Source: DASQQQ01 sp036390995
GTDB taxonomy: Bacteria; Actinomycetota; UBA4738; HRBIN12
NCBI GenBank assembly: GCA_036390995.1
Contig: DASWAT010000151.1
Span: 1-12,663, forward strand
Reading direction: 5' to 3'
Length of the DNA: 12,663 bases
A program made the translations under genes and the position numbers. The notes under the pieces are model-generated. The model was not told the origin of the DNA, made no database searches, and worked only from the letters and a program-made list of their open reading frames with translations. Positions 11,993 to 12,663 of the stretch are shown one piece after another. The stretch's first letter is position 1. The number at the start of each line of letters is the position of its first letter.

Positions 11993-12663
11993 ATGCGGGT
12001 CACGATCAGGCCGGGAGGCGTGGTCCGCGGGGACTGCCGGGTCCCTGGCGACAAGTCGATCGCACATCGCTGGCTGATCTTGGCAGCCATCGCGGACGGC
12101 CGGTCCACGATCCTCGACCTTCCACCTTCGCTCGACGTCCGTTCGACCACGACCTGCCTGGCGGCGATCGCTCCATCGGCTCGACCTTCGCTCGACGGTT
12201 GGTTCCGGAAGCGTGGCGCGACGACGGAGACTGACGGTTTCACGTGGGACCGACCGGGCTGGGGCGAGCTGGTTCCGGAGCTTGAGGTCGAGGGTGAGGG
12301 GCGTGAGGCTCTGGCCGATGCGCCGGGGCCGCTGGACTGCGGGAACTCGGGGACCACGATGCGGCTGCTGGCCGGAGTACTCGCGGCGTCGAGGTTCCGC
12401 TCGGTGCTGACCGGCGATGCCAGCCTTCGAGCCCGGCCCATGGACCGCGTGGCCGAGCCGCTCCGGCTGATGGGGGCAGACGTGCGAACGGCCGGGGGCT
12501 TCCCGCCGGTCGAGATCGAGGGAGCTGCACTTCGTGGGGTCCGCTACGAGGTCCCGGTCCCGAGCGCCCAGGTGAAGGGCGCCGTGCTCCTGGCGGGGCT
12601 CAGTGCCGATGGAACGACGACCGTCCTGGAGCGAGCGCCCACGCGTGATCACACCGAGCGGGC
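11993..12663 (+). CDS. aroA: 3-phosphoshikimate 1-carboxyvinyltransferase (EPSP synthase), 3' partial
   Basis: Transfers enolpyruvyl from PEP to shikimate-3-phosphate, the sixth shikimate-pathway step. The frame is open from ATG 11993 to the window end, giving 223 codons of an expected 420-450. Motifs seen: VPGDKSIAHR at 17-26 (Lys21, Ser22, Arg26), GNSGTTMRLLAG at 117-128, GDASLRARPMDRVAEPLRLM at 141-160, and VPSAQVKGAVLLAGL at 189-203 with Ser191, Gln193 and Lys195. The PGDKS-x-x-HR form resembles the class II pattern rather than PGSKS-x-x-NR. Gly is kept in NSGTT, at the position where the glyphosate-tolerant CP4 enzyme has Ala. The stretch at about 56-98 looks longer than in E. coli or B. 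subtilis and contains a short DNA repeat. It starts six bases after tyrA; the ribosome binding site is weak (AGGGTGG about 12 bases upstream). Confidence 0.93.
   Translation, partial: MRVTIRPGGVVRGDCRVPGDKSIAHRWLILAAIADGRSTILDLPPSLDVRSTTTCLAAIAPSARPSLDGWFRKRGATTETDGFTWDRPGWGELVPELEVEGEGREALADAPGPLDCGNSGTTMRLLAGVLAASRFRSVLTGDASLRARPMDRVAEPLRLMGADVRTAGGFPPVEIEGAALRGVRYEVPVPSAQVKGAVLLAGLSADGTTTVLERAPTRDHTER
12121..12197 (+). repeat. Pair of 17-base direct repeats, 60 bases apart, inside aroA
   Basis: 12121-12137 (TCCACCTTCGCTCGACG) and 12181-12197 (TCGACCTTCGCTCGACG) differ at one base. They are spaced by exactly 60 bases (20 codons), so both encode Pro-Ser-Leu-Asp in the aroA frame. The flanking bases do not match, so a full 60-base duplication is not supported. 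Confidence 0.6.

Noticed and set aside
1..12663. A hidden defence, CRISPR, secondary-metabolite or other novel multi-gene system
   Set aside because: Every sizeable reading frame is assigned to a known housekeeping family; no repeat arrays, tRNAs, toxin-antitoxin pairs, biosynthetic domains or unexplained gaps over 300 bases were found.

Overview
The window is a high-GC stretch (roughly two thirds G+C or more by eye) in which every convincing gene lies on the + strand. It reads as chromosomal housekeeping DNA of an actinobacterium (Actinomycetota). The backbone pyrG - Nudix ADP-ribose pyrophosphatase - xerD - ... - scpA - scpB - rluB is the order I recall from Mycobacterium tuberculosis and relatives. 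GTG starts are common and genes overlap by a few bases. Some details are not the textbook Mycobacterium/Streptomyces arrangement (an ald between Nudix and xerD, TraR/deoB/pdp/M50 genes between xerD and scpA, an aroH-tyrA-aroA run after rluB), so a less-studied lineage is likely. I cannot name the class from sequence alone.

Layout: (1) 1-378, the 3' end of a MraY/WecA-like membrane sugar-phosphate transferase. (2) 460-3743, CTP synthase, a Nudix hydrolase and alanine dehydrogenase. (3) 3770-5073, the XerD recombinase overlapping a small TraR/DksA zinc-finger protein. (4) 5081-7715, the nucleoside-salvage pair phosphopentomutase and pyrimidine-nucleoside phosphorylase, separated by 133 bases that hold one small ORF overlapping both neighbours. 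(5) 7727-8377, a compact M50 site-2-type membrane metalloprotease. (6) 8444-10481, the condensin accessory subunits ScpA and ScpB and a large-subunit-type rRNA pseudouridine synthase. (7) 10537-12663, AroH-type chorismate mutase, prephenate dehydrogenase with an ACT domain, and the first 223 codons of EPSP synthase, cut by the window end.

The genes form functional sets. Pdp and DeoB act in series on pyrimidine (deoxy)nucleosides: phosphorolysis to base plus pentose-1-phosphate, then mutation to pentose-5-phosphate. XerD and ScpAB serve chromosome dimer resolution and segregation. AroA, AroH and TyrA are three steps of aromatic amino-acid synthesis. Likely new transcription units begin at pyrG, ald, scpA and aroH, where a lone TANNNT (-10-like) hexamer stands a short way before the start. 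Elsewhere genes are separated by at most 26 bases or overlap, apart from the 133-base deoB-pdp gap.

I found no mobile element, CRISPR array, tRNA, rRNA, defence island or secondary-metabolite cluster, and nothing I would call a new system. The most curious items are small: a seven-codon leader ORF, apparently leaderless, that ends in an ATGA overlap with scpA; a 45-codon ORF filling the deoB-pdp gap with one-base and four-base overlaps; and a Nudix protein whose shortened C-terminus runs into the ald start.
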